NCBI GenBank assembly: GCA_035511075.1
Contig: DATKFW010000093.1
Location: 1 to 64,000, forward strand
Source: DATAUD01 sp035511075
Lineage (GTDB): Bacteria; Verrucomicrobiota; Verrucomicrobiia; Limisphaerales; Palsa-1400
Direction: 5' to 3'
Length of the DNA stretch: 64,000 bases
The notes below the pieces were generated by a model, which saw nothing but the letters and a program-made list of their open reading frames with translations, was not told the DNA's origin and ran no database searches. Of the stretch, positions 1 to 8,314 are shown one piece after another. Numbering within the stretch: the stretch's first letter is position 1; each line of letters begins with the position of its first letter. The position numbers and the translations under genes are program-made.

Positions 1-239
1 TGGCAATCCAGCATGTGCGAGAGCATCGTCAGCGGATGCCAGTTTCCCGCCGTCACACTGCGGAAGGCCCATCCGATGTCAGCAAACGTCAATCCTGGCA
101 GGACATGACGGTTTTCGGTCACATAAGCCTGATCGTCGAACGTTAGAAATTGGCAACGCAACGCCTGTCCATAGACTGCCAAAGTCACCGCCGCCAGAGA
201 CACGCAAATCCACACCTTGCGCCGCTGATTCTTATTCAT
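1..239 (-). CDS. Membrane glycosyltransferase/TPR protein (TMTC-like), N-terminal fragment
   Basis: Only the first 79 codons are inside the window; the gene continues beyond base 1. The product begins MNKNQRRKVW, followed by one hydrophobic segment (about residues 9-25). It then has an FDDQAYV / N-x-H-V-L / NWHPLT pattern. That pattern is typical of the large family of bacterial proteins with an O-mannosyltransferase-like (GT39/TMTC-like) membrane part and C-terminal tetratricopeptide repeats. The first luminal loop of that family carries the conserved acidic FDD motif. The family assignment is by recognition of the motifs; the TPR part is not visible. The ATG at 239-237 has no clear Shine-Dalgarno sequence. 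The 5' end and upstream region are duplicated in tandem immediately upstream. Confidence 0.65.
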   Translation of the reverse strand, partial: MNKNQRRKVWICVSLAAVTLAVYGQALRCQFLTFDDQAYVTENRHVLPGLTFADIGWAFRSVTAGNWHPLTMLSHMLDC

Positions 240-657
240 TCGCCGCCAAAAGGATGCCCGCCGCCTGCAAGCCGGTCAACAGGAACGAACTCAATTACGG
301 GCGTTTGAGATTGGAACCGTACCGCCTCATCTCTTGTGCGCGAAAGGAAAAAATGACAAATGCATAGATTGTGTCAAAAGTTAGGACTGACACCTGCACC
401 CGTTAGAAATTGGCAACGCAACGCCTGTCCATAGACTGCCAAAGTCACCGCCGCCAGAGACACGCAAATCCAAACCTTGCGCCGCTGATTCTTATTCATT
501 CGCCGCCAGGAGGATGCCCGCCGCCTGCAAGCCGGTCAACAGGAACGAACTCAATTACGGGCGTTTGAGATTGGAACCGTACCGCCCCATCTCTTGTGCG
601 CGAAAGGAAAAAATGACAAATGCATAGATTGTGTCAAAAGTTAGGACTGACACCTGC
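141..657. repeat. 257-bp tandem duplication with period 260
   Basis: Bases 141-397 are repeated at 401-657 with four substitutions (213/473, 249-250/509-510 and 327/587) and a three-base spacer (398-400). Each copy contains, on the minus strand, the upstream region plus the first 33 codons of the glycosyltransferase-like gene. Each copy ends with the same block, tgtcaaaagttaggactgac. The near identity suggests a recent duplication. Confidence 0.95.
374..499 (-). pseudogene. Truncated duplicate of the glycosyltransferase-like gene start
   Basis: The second repeat copy carries the same ATG and 33 codons (MNKNQRRKVW to QFLT) as the gene at the window start. It then runs across the duplication junction into eight unrelated codons (GAGVSPNF) and a TGA, giving a 41-residue reading frame. 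It keeps one hydrophobic segment but no functional domain. It is best read as a by-product of the tandem duplication rather than a working gene, although it retains the same upstream sequence and could be transcribed. Confidence 0.7.
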
Positions 658-818
658 GCATGCGCTCATGTCAAACGGGAATCGCGATTTAAACCGGTGG
701 TTCCCGGCCTGGAGCGGAGGTGCGTTCCGGCCGGGACCGCTGAACTCGTTACGGACACGCCCGAAGCTTTTGACAGATGCGAAAAAATTCCGACCGCGCG
801 GGATTGTCCAGGGATGTG
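500..818. other. Intergenic region with a REP-like inverted repeat
   Basis: No credible gene is seen. The first part is the upstream half of repeat copy 2. Bases 702-709 (tcccggcc) and 729-736 (ggccggga) form a perfect 8-bp inverted repeat around a 19-base loop, resembling a REP-type palindrome. No transposase is next to it. Confidence 0.5.
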
Positions 819-2255
819 TCATCCACTAGGTTTGCCAGCGTGTTCTTTGGCGAGCCGAACCATTTTGTCGAACTCGGTCTTCCCGCCAAAAAAATCGTAA
901 TTGACTGGCCCAAGCTTTGAAATCAGCTCGTTCAATTTGTCCCACTGCTCGCATTTGTACGCGTACAAGGCATAGTTGTGATAGTAACTGGCAACATCAG
1001 TGTTCGCCTCAAAGAAGCGCTCATAGGCCGATTCAATGTCTGGCCAAACTTGCGGCTGCTTCCAATAATTCGTCTTCTCAGAGCCGGTAAGATAGTAGCG
1101 AGGGATGTCCCAATGGGCATCCACCAAGACAAGCGGCACCCGGCCTCCCCACTGCTTGTTGGCAACACATGATCGGCCAAACGTAAGCATTTCCTCGATG
1201 GAGCCATGCCATTTCGGCTCAAGGTAGAGACATTTTACGCTACAGGCATCATAGTCGTTCGGGTCAAGTTCCATCGCGCGCTGGAACCACATTTCCATTC
1301 GATCCCGCCCCTGGCCCTGCCCCAGTTCCACCCAAATCATCATGACGGCTATGCGCGGGTCCTTGGGGTTCAATTGCCATGCGTGACCCAGCGCCTCGTC
1401 GGCTATGGCCAAATGATCCTTAAATTGTTTCCAGCCCTCCTCGGTAACCGTGTCCGCGTAACCGCCGCCGCGCCCTTGCCATGCGATGTCAATGTTGCCC
1501 TCTCCCTTTAGCAGCCAGCTTGTGGACGCGTCCGGCCAATTCTTGAACAACTGCGGTTCAATGGCATGATAGTACATCTGATACTTTTTGGGGCTGGTCT
1601 TCCACATCTCAAGGAACTCATCGCACGCGTCGTAAATCTCCTCTGACGGGATCGAGTTGTCATCCAGGGAGGCTTTCAGATCCTCGTCCATGTCGTGGCC
1701 TATTTCCTTGATTTCCGGTGGCACATTTGTCGGATAGTTGTTGGCCCGAATAAATTGTTCTCCTGTTCGGAATGCAGCAGCGAATTTTCGTATGTTTGGA
1801 TATGAACTGTTTTGCATCTCCTTGGCCATTTTGCAAAAGGCAGCGGTAAAGGTTTCCTTGCTGTTCGTTTTATCGAGCGCGAAATTGATGAATAGATAAT
1901 TCACCATCGGATCGTTGCAGCCCAACTCAACGGCGCCGGCCGCATTGGTCGAAATAATGCTCGCTGAGGGTTCGTTCGTTTCACAAACATTGGCACGGCG
2001 GCGGGCGAACTCGGTCAAGGCCGCCTTTGCAGGCGCGTCCCATACTGGATTGCTGTAGCCGGCGTGGTCATAAGAGTCGACCAGCGTGGTCAAATTCCAT
2101 GCCAGCCTCGGTGATTTCACGTCTTGAGGAGACAAGGTCGAATTGGTTTGAATTGCCGCGTTTGAAGCCGGCGTAGCGCCCTTATTGCAGGCCGTTACCG
2201 CCAGAAGAACAATCATCACGGCCGCAAACGCTACCTGTCTGCTTGATATTGTCAT
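819..2255 (-). CDS. TPR-like lipoprotein (DUF4034-like), function unknown
   Basis: A 478-residue product with a lipoprotein signal: a hydrophobic stretch ends in LLAVTAC, so the mature protein would start at that cysteine and be membrane anchored. The middle contains AWxxRGxG followed by two TPR-like helical hairpins (ALGHAWQLNPKDPR and WFQRAMELDPNDYDA). This arrangement resembles the DUF4034/TPR proteins common in Verrucomicrobia and Planctomycetes, but I am not certain of the exact family. The start at 2255 is chosen because GGGAG lies four bases upstream and the signal peptide then begins cleanly with MTISSRQ. An ATG at 2318 is in frame but has no ribosome binding site. It stands alone. 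Confidence 0.75.
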   Translation of the reverse strand: MTISSRQVAFAAVMIVLLAVTACNKGATPASNAAIQTNSTLSPQDVKSPRLAWNLTTLVDSYDHAGYSNPVWDAPAKAALTEFARRRANVCETNEPSASIISTNAAGAVELGCNDPMVNYLFINFALDKTNSKETFTAAFCKMAKEMQNSSYPNIRKFAAAFRTGEQFIRANNYPTNVPPEIKEIGHDMDEDLKASLDDNSIPSEEIYDACDEFLEMWKTSPKKYQMYYHAIEPQLFKNWPDASTSWLLKGEGNIDIAWQGRGGGYADTVTEEGWKQFKDHLAIADEALGHAWQLNPKDPRIAVMMIWVELGQGQGRDRMEMWFQRAMELDPNDYDACSVKCLYLEPKWHGSIEEMLTFGRSCVANKQWGGRVPLVLVDAHWDIPRYYLTGSEKTNYWKQPQVWPDIESAYERFFEANTDVASYYHNYALYAYKCEQWDKLNELISKLGPVNYDFFGGKTEFDKMVRLAKEHAGKPSG

Positions 2256-2318
2256 TTGACTCCCAAAAGCCGCTGGAATCTGTTCGAAGTGGGATTTCCC
2301 ATTTGATTTCTTGTTCAT

Positions 2319-2766
2319 GGCGTAAATGATCTGTGATCATCCTCACACCGCCCGGATTTGCAAGGCATTTGCCAGTGCCAAAGCTCGTTTAGGGTGGAAC
2401 TGGCCTGCTGGCAATCGATTCACTTCCCAACCAGCCCCTGAAACCGACCCTGACCAATGGTTCCGCGATTTTGAGCTACCCCGCTTTGACGAATTCTCCC
2501 GTCCGCTTTTATCGGCTGACGTTGCAATGATCGCGGCCTTTTGACACAGCGCGGGAATGCCGCAACCGAAAAATGCGACCACGGATTCCGCTCTCCGGAG
2601 CGGATTGTCGGACAATTTGGTTCAAACCGGAGAATTGTTCTTCGTTTCCCCGGCTTGCTTCTGTAAGACTGCCGGAGGGAAAAATCGAAATGAAGATGAA
2701 CAGACGGCAACGACGTTGACGAAGGCTTGAAAAAAGACCGCAAAATTCCGTTCGTGTAGTGGGGCC
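2319..2766. other. Intergenic region between divergent genes
   Basis: This 448-bp stretch separates the lipoprotein gene and murJ, which point away from each other, so it should hold both promoters. No convincing promoter boxes, RNA gene or coding sequence were recognised. A TTGACG at 2716-2721 could be a -35 element for murJ, but no good -10 follows at proper spacing. Confidence 0.5.
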
Positions 2767-4329
2767 ATGTCGCAAATGCTCAAATCTTCGGGCGGAATCG
2801 GGGCGGCGACGCTGACCAGCCGCGTGCTTGGATTGATGCGCGAGCAGGTCTATGCGGCGTTCATGGGAACCTCCGGCATCTATGGCGCTTTTGCGCTGGC
2901 GTACACGGTCCCCAATCTTTTTCGCCGGCTGCTTGGCGAGGGAGCGCTGACGGCCGCCTTTATTCCGATTTTTAAGGCAAAGGAGAAAAAGGAAGGGGAT
3001 GCCGCCATGTGGCACTCGGCCAACGCCGTCATTTCCGGGTTGGTTGCGGTTTCGTTTGGCGTGGTGGTGATCGCAATTCTGATCATCTCGGGCCTGTTGC
3101 TGGTGGTGCCGTGGGGCGCCGACTCGCGGCTGATGCTGGAACTGATGCGGATGATGTTTCCCTACATGCTGCTGGCTTGTGTGGGCGCCGTGATGATCGG
3201 CATTCTCAATTCGCGGGGACATTTTTTCATACCGGCGCTTGGGGCGGCGGTCCTCAACATCGTGATGATTGCCTCGGTGTGGTTTCTTGCCCCGCTGATG
3301 GGCGCGAAGCTGGAAACCCGGGTTTTCGCGCTGGCCATCGGCGTCCTGCTGGCCGGGGTCGCGCAGGTGCTTTTTCAAGTGCCGACGTTGCGCGGCGAGG
3401 GGTTTCGTTACCGTTGGGTTTCGCCCTGGCGCGACCCGACCGTCCGCGAAGTGGTGCAAAAAATGATCCCCAGCACGATTGGCGTGGCCGCCTTCCAAAT
3501 CAATGTCATGCTGACCCAGGGGCTGGCTTTCGGGGAAAACGCCAAAATTGTCGGGGAATTTGTTTACGCCGTCCGGTTGATGGAGCTGCCGCAGGGGGTC
3601 TTCGGCATCTCGCTGGCGACGTTCCTGTTGCCGACATTGGCCGGGTTTGCAGTCGAGAAGAAATATGACCAGTTCCGCGCGACGTTGCGGCAGGCCGTCG
3701 GGCATTTGATTTTCGTCAATCTTCTGGCCTCGGTTCTGTTGTTCACGCTGGCGGCGCCGATTGTCCGGCTGCTGTTCCAGCACGGGAAATTTAACGCGGA
3801 ATCGACGGAGAAGGTCAGTTTCGCGCTGGTTTGCCTTGTGCCGGGGCTGGTTTCCTTTTCGTTGGTGAACATATTCGCGAGGGCTTTTTACGCATTGGGA
3901 GACATCCTGACACCAATGCGGATCAGCATTTTCTGCCTGGCCATCAACCTGATTTTCGCGGTGGTGTTCCTGTTTGTGTTTCAATTGGGACCCGGCGCGC
4001 TGGGAATCGCCAATACACTGAGCGCGACGTTCAATCTGGGCCTGCTGGCCTATGCGTTGCGGAAGAAATTGCGGACGCTGGAGATGAAGGAGAGCGCGGC
4101 GCAATATCCGATGATCGGCGCAATAGGGCTGGCCGCGGGGCTGACCGCGTGGGGAATCCGGGTGGCCTGGCAAAGTCATCTTGGGCATTCGACTCTGGCG
4201 CTCAGATTGGGAGAGGTGTTTGTGCCGATGATCGCCGCCACGGCGATTTACTTTGCGTTGAGCTTATGTCTCAAGGCCGGCTCAGCGCGCGAAATTTTGG
4301 GATTGGTGGCCGCACGGGCTTGCCGCTAA
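2767..4329 (+). CDS. murJ: Lipid II flippase MurJ (MviN family)
   Basis: MurJ moves lipid-linked peptidoglycan precursor (lipid II) across the inner membrane for cell wall synthesis. The 520-residue product is the normal length. It opens with the family signature: a glycine-rich first helix, then TSRVLGLMREQVYAAFMG, and the NLFRRLLGEGALTAAFIPIF segment. These carry the conserved arginines and acidic residue of the transport cavity. About 14 hydrophobic helices are visible along the length. The ATG start has a weak GGGG upstream. It is transcribed alone, and a candidate terminator lies about 55 bp after the stop. Confidence 0.95.
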   Translation: MSQMLKSSGGIGAATLTSRVLGLMREQVYAAFMGTSGIYGAFALAYTVPNLFRRLLGEGALTAAFIPIFKAKEKKEGDAAMWHSANAVISGLVAVSFGVVVIAILIISGLLLVVPWGADSRLMLELMRMMFPYMLLACVGAVMIGILNSRGHFFIPALGAAVLNIVMIASVWFLAPLMGAKLETRVFALAIGVLLAGVAQVLFQVPTLRGEGFRYRWVSPWRDPTVREVVQKMIPSTIGVAAFQINVMLTQGLAFGENAKIVGEFVYAVRLMELPQGVFGISLATFLLPTLAGFAVEKKYDQFRATLRQAVGHLIFVNLLASVLLFTLAAPIVRLLFQHGKFNAESTEKVSFALVCLVPGLVSFSLVNIFARAFYALGDILTPMRISIFCLAINLIFAVVFLFVFQLGPGALGIANTLSATFNLGLLAYALRKKLRTLEMKESAAQYPMIGAIGLAAGLTAWGIRVAWQSHLGHSTLALRLGEVFVPMIAATAIYFALSLCLKAGSAREILGLVAARACR

Positions 4330-4383
4330 ATCCCAGTCGGCCGCAAGCGGATGTTATCCGGAGTCGGGACGGTAGCTCTATCG

Positions 4384-4400
4384 GGCCCACCGGGCCTTTT
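4384..4400 (+). terminator. Candidate Rho-independent terminator after murJ
   Basis: GGCCC (4384-4388), loop ACC, GGGCC (4392-4396), followed by four T residues. It is a short but GC-rich stem in the right place for murJ. The T-run is short, so confidence is moderate. Confidence 0.45.
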
Positions 4401-4585
4401 ACGAGCACGAATGACCTCTGCTCCCGGCGCATTTTGGCGCATTTTGACCTTGAAGCTCTTCCTGAATGTCGCCATACTTTGGCTTTTAGAACGCGCGCCC
4501 GCGTGAGGCCCGTAACGCGCTTGAATCGAAGCGGCAGCCTCCGTCGAGGGCGGGCGCGCCAAAGTGCGATGAAAGTAAAAAGCCA

Positions 4586-5479
4586 ATGAAAGTAAGAATC
4601 AAAACCCGACCCGTCCCCCTGTCCACGCTGATCCGTTATGCGGCCGCATTTTTGCTGGCGGCAGTTCTTATGTGCGAATTTCCTCGCGCAACCCTGGCCG
4701 TGGACTCACCGAAAATCACCCAAGTCACAAAAGCCGGCGGGACGCTCAGCCTGGTTTGGACCGGCAATTCGCCCGGCTACGAAGTGCAGAGCACCACGAA
4801 TCTCGGGTCGCCGGATTGGCTCCCCGTTTTGGAAACCGACCGCACCAATGCCGCGCTTTCCGTGTCGGCGCCCTCGGCGTTCTACCGCGTGGTTCCTCCC
4901 GACACCAATCAGACCACCGTGGTTCTGAGCGTAACCAACGAAACGACGGGCGACACGGTCATATTCACGGAGCTGCCCCAAACGAATGCGGACCTGGTAT
5001 TTGACGGACCGACCAATTACAACGGCAGCGGCTTTCAGGTCCAAATGATTTTTCCGGCGACCGAGATGCAAAAATATGACATTGCCCTCGACGATCAGGG
5101 GGACTTCACGCTGGTGACAAACGCGCAACTGATCGGGTGGGGAGGTTGGGTCACCAGCGTCGCCGGTCCCGGCACAAACGAAATAACGTATAGCGGATAC
5201 GCAACCAATTATACGGGGACCTTTACATTCTCAGCGGTCACGGACCCGGACGAAGGCAATGTGTTTGGAGGGTTGATCGGGGCGATGTGCTGGCTTTGGT
5301 GTGATCCCGGTTTTGCCGTCCAAGGACTTGGCTGCTCCGCCGCCTGCACCAGCCGGGCCATTGCCTGCGCTTTTAGTTTGCACCAGAGTTACTGCAATTT
5401 TGTAACGTCCATTGACGCTTCGGGCATTTTGACCAATAACATAAACTGCCTGGCAAATTGCCAAACGGGCTGCAAGTAG
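4586..5479 (+). CDS. Secreted protein with cysteine-rich C-terminus, function unknown
   Basis: A 297-residue protein with an N-terminal signal peptide (positive MKVRIKTR, hydrophobic core about residues 15-33, cleavage near ATLA-VD). Residues about 45-95 match the short module seen at the end of other secreted proteins here (GYEVQSTTNLGSPDW, then FYRVVPP). The central part is beta-rich and rich in Asn/Thr. The last 70 residues contain nine cysteines (for example MCWLWCDPG, LGCSAACTS, NCLANCQTGCK), which suggests disulfides in the mature exported protein. The sequence just upstream carries a near copy of its own start (ATGAAAGTAA at 4569), creating a six-codon reading frame whose stop overlaps this ATG. 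No enzymatic function is recognised. Confidence 0.75.
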   Translation: MKVRIKTRPVPLSTLIRYAAAFLLAAVLMCEFPRATLAVDSPKITQVTKAGGTLSLVWTGNSPGYEVQSTTNLGSPDWLPVLETDRTNAALSVSAPSAFYRVVPPDTNQTTVVLSVTNETTGDTVIFTELPQTNADLVFDGPTNYNGSGFQVQMIFPATEMQKYDIALDDQGDFTLVTNAQLIGWGGWVTSVAGPGTNEITYSGYATNYTGTFTFSAVTDPDEGNVFGGLIGAMCWLWCDPGFAVQGLGCSAACTSRAIACAFSLHQSYCNFVTSIDASGILTNNINCLANCQTGCK

Positions 5480-5514
5480 GCTGCCGGCAACGCGACGTTT
5501 GGCTGGAAAGGGTT

Positions 5515-5538
5515 GACCGCCGCTAGACAGTGGCGGTC
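5515..5538. terminator. Hairpin between convergent genes
   Basis: A 10-bp stem (5515-5524 with 5529-5538, one G-T pair) and a four-base loop AGAC lie between two convergent genes. This is a plausible bidirectional transcription barrier. No T-run follows on the plus strand. Confidence 0.4.
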
Positions 5539-5556
5539 CAGACGGTGTTCGCGCCA

Positions 5557-6078
5557 TCAGCTTCTCAATTCTTTTGCCATGACGTAATCGTCCATGACGA
5601 ATCCTCCGCCGATATTCACGACGACGGAATCGACGATGGCGAAGCCGTTTCGTTCATAGGCGGCAATCGCTCTTGCATTTTTCTTGTTGACCGCGAGCAG
5701 CAGGCGACTGGCGCCGAGCTTGCAAGCTTCGCGTTCGCAATGCCGCATGAGCAAACTTCCCAGCCCGCGCCCCTGCCACGCCGGATGCACGTAAATCTTG
5801 TGCAACTTGAATTGCTTCGCCTGATCCGTCGGGCCAAGCGAGGCAAAACCGACAAACTCCTCCCCGACGAGCAATCGTTCGTAACGAATCGCGCGCAGGC
5901 GAATTTCCTCCCGCAACGTTTCCAGCGAGTACATCCTGGCCAGCATGTAATCAATTTGCTCAGTTGAAATGATGCCGGGATAGTGCGCGCGCCAAATGAT
6001 GTCCGCGAGCCTGGCAATCGCCGGCAAGTCAGTCTCATTTGACGGAAGAATTCGCGGTGAGGGTTGTTTCAGATTCAT
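5557..6078 (-). CDS. GNAT-family N-acetyltransferase
   Basis: A 173-residue GNAT enzyme that would transfer an acetyl group from acetyl-CoA to an amine; the substrate is unknown. The acetyl-CoA binding motif A is clear: KIYVHPAWQGRGLGSLLM (Q/RxxGxG/A type), followed by the motif B region AIAAYERNGFAI. The N-terminal part, with LADIIWRAHYPGIIS, is typical of RimI-like stand-alone acetyltransferases. The ATG at 6078 is preferred; an in-frame TTG at 6117 would add 13 residues. It converges with the secreted protein gene at 5479. Confidence 0.85.
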   Translation of the reverse strand: MNLKQPSPRILPSNETDLPAIARLADIIWRAHYPGIISTEQIDYMLARMYSLETLREEIRLRAIRYERLLVGEEFVGFASLGPTDQAKQFKLHKIYVHPAWQGRGLGSLLMRHCEREACKLGASRLLLAVNKKNARAIAAYERNGFAIVDSVVVNIGGGFVMDDYVMAKELRS

Positions 6079-6232
6079 AACTGCGCTCGCGATTTTAGCG
6101 GCGTTCCATTGCCGCAAGTTTCCCTGAACGGGTGTGTTCCTTCAAGCTCGGCGAACGATCTTCCGCCCAAAGTGGCGCTACCACACGATTGCCACACGCG
6201 GCCCATCCTGGCAGTATTGCAGGCGATACGAC

Positions 6233-7075
6233 ATGTCTCTCGTTATGGATTCACGCAAGGAATGCCGGGCGCGGCTTGCGCGACGCAGCCAATGGGCCTC
6301 GCTTCGCTCCTTGCCGGCCGCTATCGGGATCGTCGCGGTCGCGTTGCTGCCGTTGCGGGCTTTCGCCGATTCCGATCCGGCGCACATGGAGAGGAATACG
6401 GAAAAACCGCAGGCGTGGCCGGGGGGCGTCATTCCTTACGACATTTCCAGGCTGACACCGGCCCAGCAAGCGATCGCGCTGCGAGCGATGCAACGCTGGA
6501 TGGAAACCGGCGCGAAAATAAAATTCGTTCCGCGCGCGAAGGAAGTGGAATACGTCAATTTCACGGGTAAAACCGACGCCGGCAATAACGCCAGCCAGGT
6601 TGGGTTCAAAAAGGGCGTCCGAACCGACGTGAACATCACGGCGTTTTGGTGGGGCCAACAAGAATGGATGCCGGCACACGAACTGGGCCACGTCCTGGGT
6701 TTTTTTCACGAGCATGAGCGTTGGGACCGCGACCGGTTTGTCACGATCCATTACGAAAACATCAAGCCCGGCCGCGCGGATGATTACGATTGGATACCAA
6801 AGACCAACTGGATTGTCAGCACCCTGCCCTACGATTACCGTTCGATCATGCATTACCGCATCTGCTGGGCTTCCAAGTGCGAGGGGGAATGCAAGGACGG
6901 CGTCGGTAGCAGCCCTTGCGCGGTCATTGAACCCGTGGACACGCAATACGACGGCGTCATCGGCCAATGGACGGAGAACGGCATCAGCGCCCTCGATGGG
7001 GAGAGGGCGCGCTTGGTTTATGGAACCAGAGCGCCGTCAGCGGCCACGGCGATTCCTCAACATATTGAGCCTTGA
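6233..7075 (+). CDS. Astacin-like zinc metalloprotease (peptidase M12A), secreted
   Basis: A predicted exported zinc endopeptidase of 280 residues. A positively charged N-terminus and hydrophobic stretch (residues about 26-44, ending LRAFA) act as a signal peptide. The full astacin signature HELGHVLGFFHEHERWDRD lies at residues 149-167: zinc ligands H149, H153 and H159, catalytic E150. It is followed by the Met-turn SIMHY (residues 204-208), whose tyrosine is the fifth ligand in the family. The chain starts almost directly with the protease domain, so any propeptide is very short. Four cysteines cluster after the Met-turn. The start at 6233 is chosen because it gives a good signal peptide; a GTG at 6134 is also in frame. 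Its stop overlaps the start of the next gene, so it heads a three-gene operon. Confidence 0.88.
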   Translation: MSLVMDSRKECRARLARRSQWASLRSLPAAIGIVAVALLPLRAFADSDPAHMERNTEKPQAWPGGVIPYDISRLTPAQQAIALRAMQRWMETGAKIKFVPRAKEVEYVNFTGKTDAGNNASQVGFKKGVRTDVNITAFWWGQQEWMPAHELGHVLGFFHEHERWDRDRFVTIHYENIKPGRADDYDWIPKTNWIVSTLPYDYRSIMHYRICWASKCEGECKDGVGSSPCAVIEPVDTQYDGVIGQWTENGISALDGERARLVYGTRAPSAATAIPQHIEP

Positions 7076-7284
7076 GAATCGCCCCTGAAAACCTGGAACG
7101 CTTCCGCCACCTGGTCCTGGCGGATCCAGGCCTTCACGAAGAACTCCGACACGCCGGCGACCTGGAATGTTTCGTCGCGCTGGCGGTGCGCCTGGGGGCC
7201 GAGCGGGATTGCGCCTTCACGGAAGCGGACGTGCGCGCCGCGTTGCGCGAGTGCCGCCGCTCCTGGCTGGAGAAGTGGATTTAG
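7072..7284 (+). CDS. Nif11-domain small protein
   Basis: A 70-residue protein that is almost entirely a Nif11 domain: ENLERFRHLVLADPGLHEEL at the front, then a helix with FVALAVRLG and the second-helix motif AFTEADVRAAL. Nif11 domains serve as leader regions of several RiPP precursor families, but many stand-alone copies have no known role. Here there is no GG cleavage motif and no core region; the chain ends CRRSWLEKWI. The TTG start (7072-7074) overlaps the protease stop (TTGA), and the next gene starts two bases after the stop, so all three genes are probably translated together. Whether it is a modified peptide or a regulator is open. Confidence 0.75.
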   Translation: MRIAPENLERFRHLVLADPGLHEELRHAGDLECFVALAVRLGAERDCAFTEADVRAALRECRRSWLEKWI

Positions 7285-7285
7285 A

Positions 7286-8263
7286 ATGAAGGACTTCGCC
7301 GGTTGGATGCCCATCCGCCTCCGTTGGACGCAAGCCGGCCTCACGGTCGATTGGGGTTACCTGGGCGATCTCCGGTTCACGGATCCGTTTTTTGCCCAGA
7401 CCGTCGGGCAATCCCTGCGGAATCCGGCGCATTTGCTTTTTCGCCACGAAACGCCGATGGAAACGCTCGGAGAACTCCACGAACGGAGTCCCGGGCTGCC
7501 GCCGACGGGCTTCATCTTTCACGGTTCGCGTTGCGGCTCGACGCTCATTTCGCAGATGCTCGCCGCGCTGCCGCAGAACGTGGTCATTTCTGAATCAAGT
7601 CCTATCGATGCCGTTCTTCGCTCCCACGCGCGCGATCCGGGAATTTCAGAGGAACAGCGCGTCCTTTGGTTGCGCTGGCTGCTAAACACCCTGGGCCAGC
7701 GGCGTTTTGCCGCCGAGAAACGCCTTTTTGTAAAATTCGATTCCTGGCACGCGCTTTTCATGCCCATCATTGAAAGGGCTTTTCCGACTGTGCCGTGGAT
7801 TTTTGTTTATCGCGAACCGGTGGAAGTTCTCATGTCCCAGAGCCGCCAAATGGGGGCGCAGATGATTCCCGGTGTGCTGGAACCGGCCTTGTTTGGCTGG
7901 GACGCCGAGGCTGCCGGCCGCATGAGCCTGGGAGAATACGGTGGCAGAGTGTTGAACTGGATTTATAAGGCAGGTTTGGAGCGGGCGCGGAGCGGGCGCG
8001 GCAGGCTAGTCAATTATCGGCAATTGCCGGGGATCGTCTGGCCCTCGTTGATGCGTTATTGGGGCGTGGACTGCGCTGCCGAACCGCCCGACGCCGTGGC
8101 GCGCGTTTGCGGGTTTCACGCCAAAAACCCCGTGCTGCCGTATGTCGATGACACGGATGCCAAGAACCGCGGGGCGCCGGAAGGAATGCGGGGATTCGCC
8201 AGGCAATGGCTCGATGAAGTTTATCAACAACTGGAAACGCAACGGCTGGCACAGACGAAATGA
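7286..8263 (+). CDS. Sulfotransferase-family protein
   Basis: A 325-residue member of the PAPS-dependent sulfotransferase superfamily. The 5'-phosphosulfate loop is FHGSRCGSTLISQML (residues 78-92). The 3'-phosphate binding strand appears as WIFVYREPVEVLMSQ (residues 171-185), with the expected arginine followed by acidic and proline residues. No signal peptide is present, so it is cytoplasmic and could modify the neighbouring small protein or a small metabolite. The acceptor cannot be told from sequence. It is the third gene of the protease/Nif11/sulfotransferase set. A similar pairing of Nif11 peptides with sulfotransferase-like proteins exists in other bacteria as far as I recall. Confidence 0.78.
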   Translation: MKDFAGWMPIRLRWTQAGLTVDWGYLGDLRFTDPFFAQTVGQSLRNPAHLLFRHETPMETLGELHERSPGLPPTGFIFHGSRCGSTLISQMLAALPQNVVISESSPIDAVLRSHARDPGISEEQRVLWLRWLLNTLGQRRFAAEKRLFVKFDSWHALFMPIIERAFPTVPWIFVYREPVEVLMSQSRQMGAQMIPGVLEPALFGWDAEAAGRMSLGEYGGRVLNWIYKAGLERARSGRGRLVNYRQLPGIVWPSLMRYWGVDCAAEPPDAVARVCGFHAKNPVLPYVDDTDAKNRGAPEGMRGFARQWLDEVYQQLETQRLAQTK

Positions 8264-8314
8264 TGGCGCCACGACGTTGCGCCGGCGCCGGCTCACGAAT
8301 GAACCTGGGTCGTC

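Noticed and set aside
2509..4188. A 559-codon open frame on the minus strand across murJ
   Set aside because: It is the antisense of a well-recognised gene, rich in Arg/Gln/His, without domains. It results from high GC codon use.
8256..8285. Possible further hicA relic (gcgccacgacg) after the sulfotransferase gene
   Set aside because: Only about 11 bases match and the neighbouring sequence diverges, so it is within chance.
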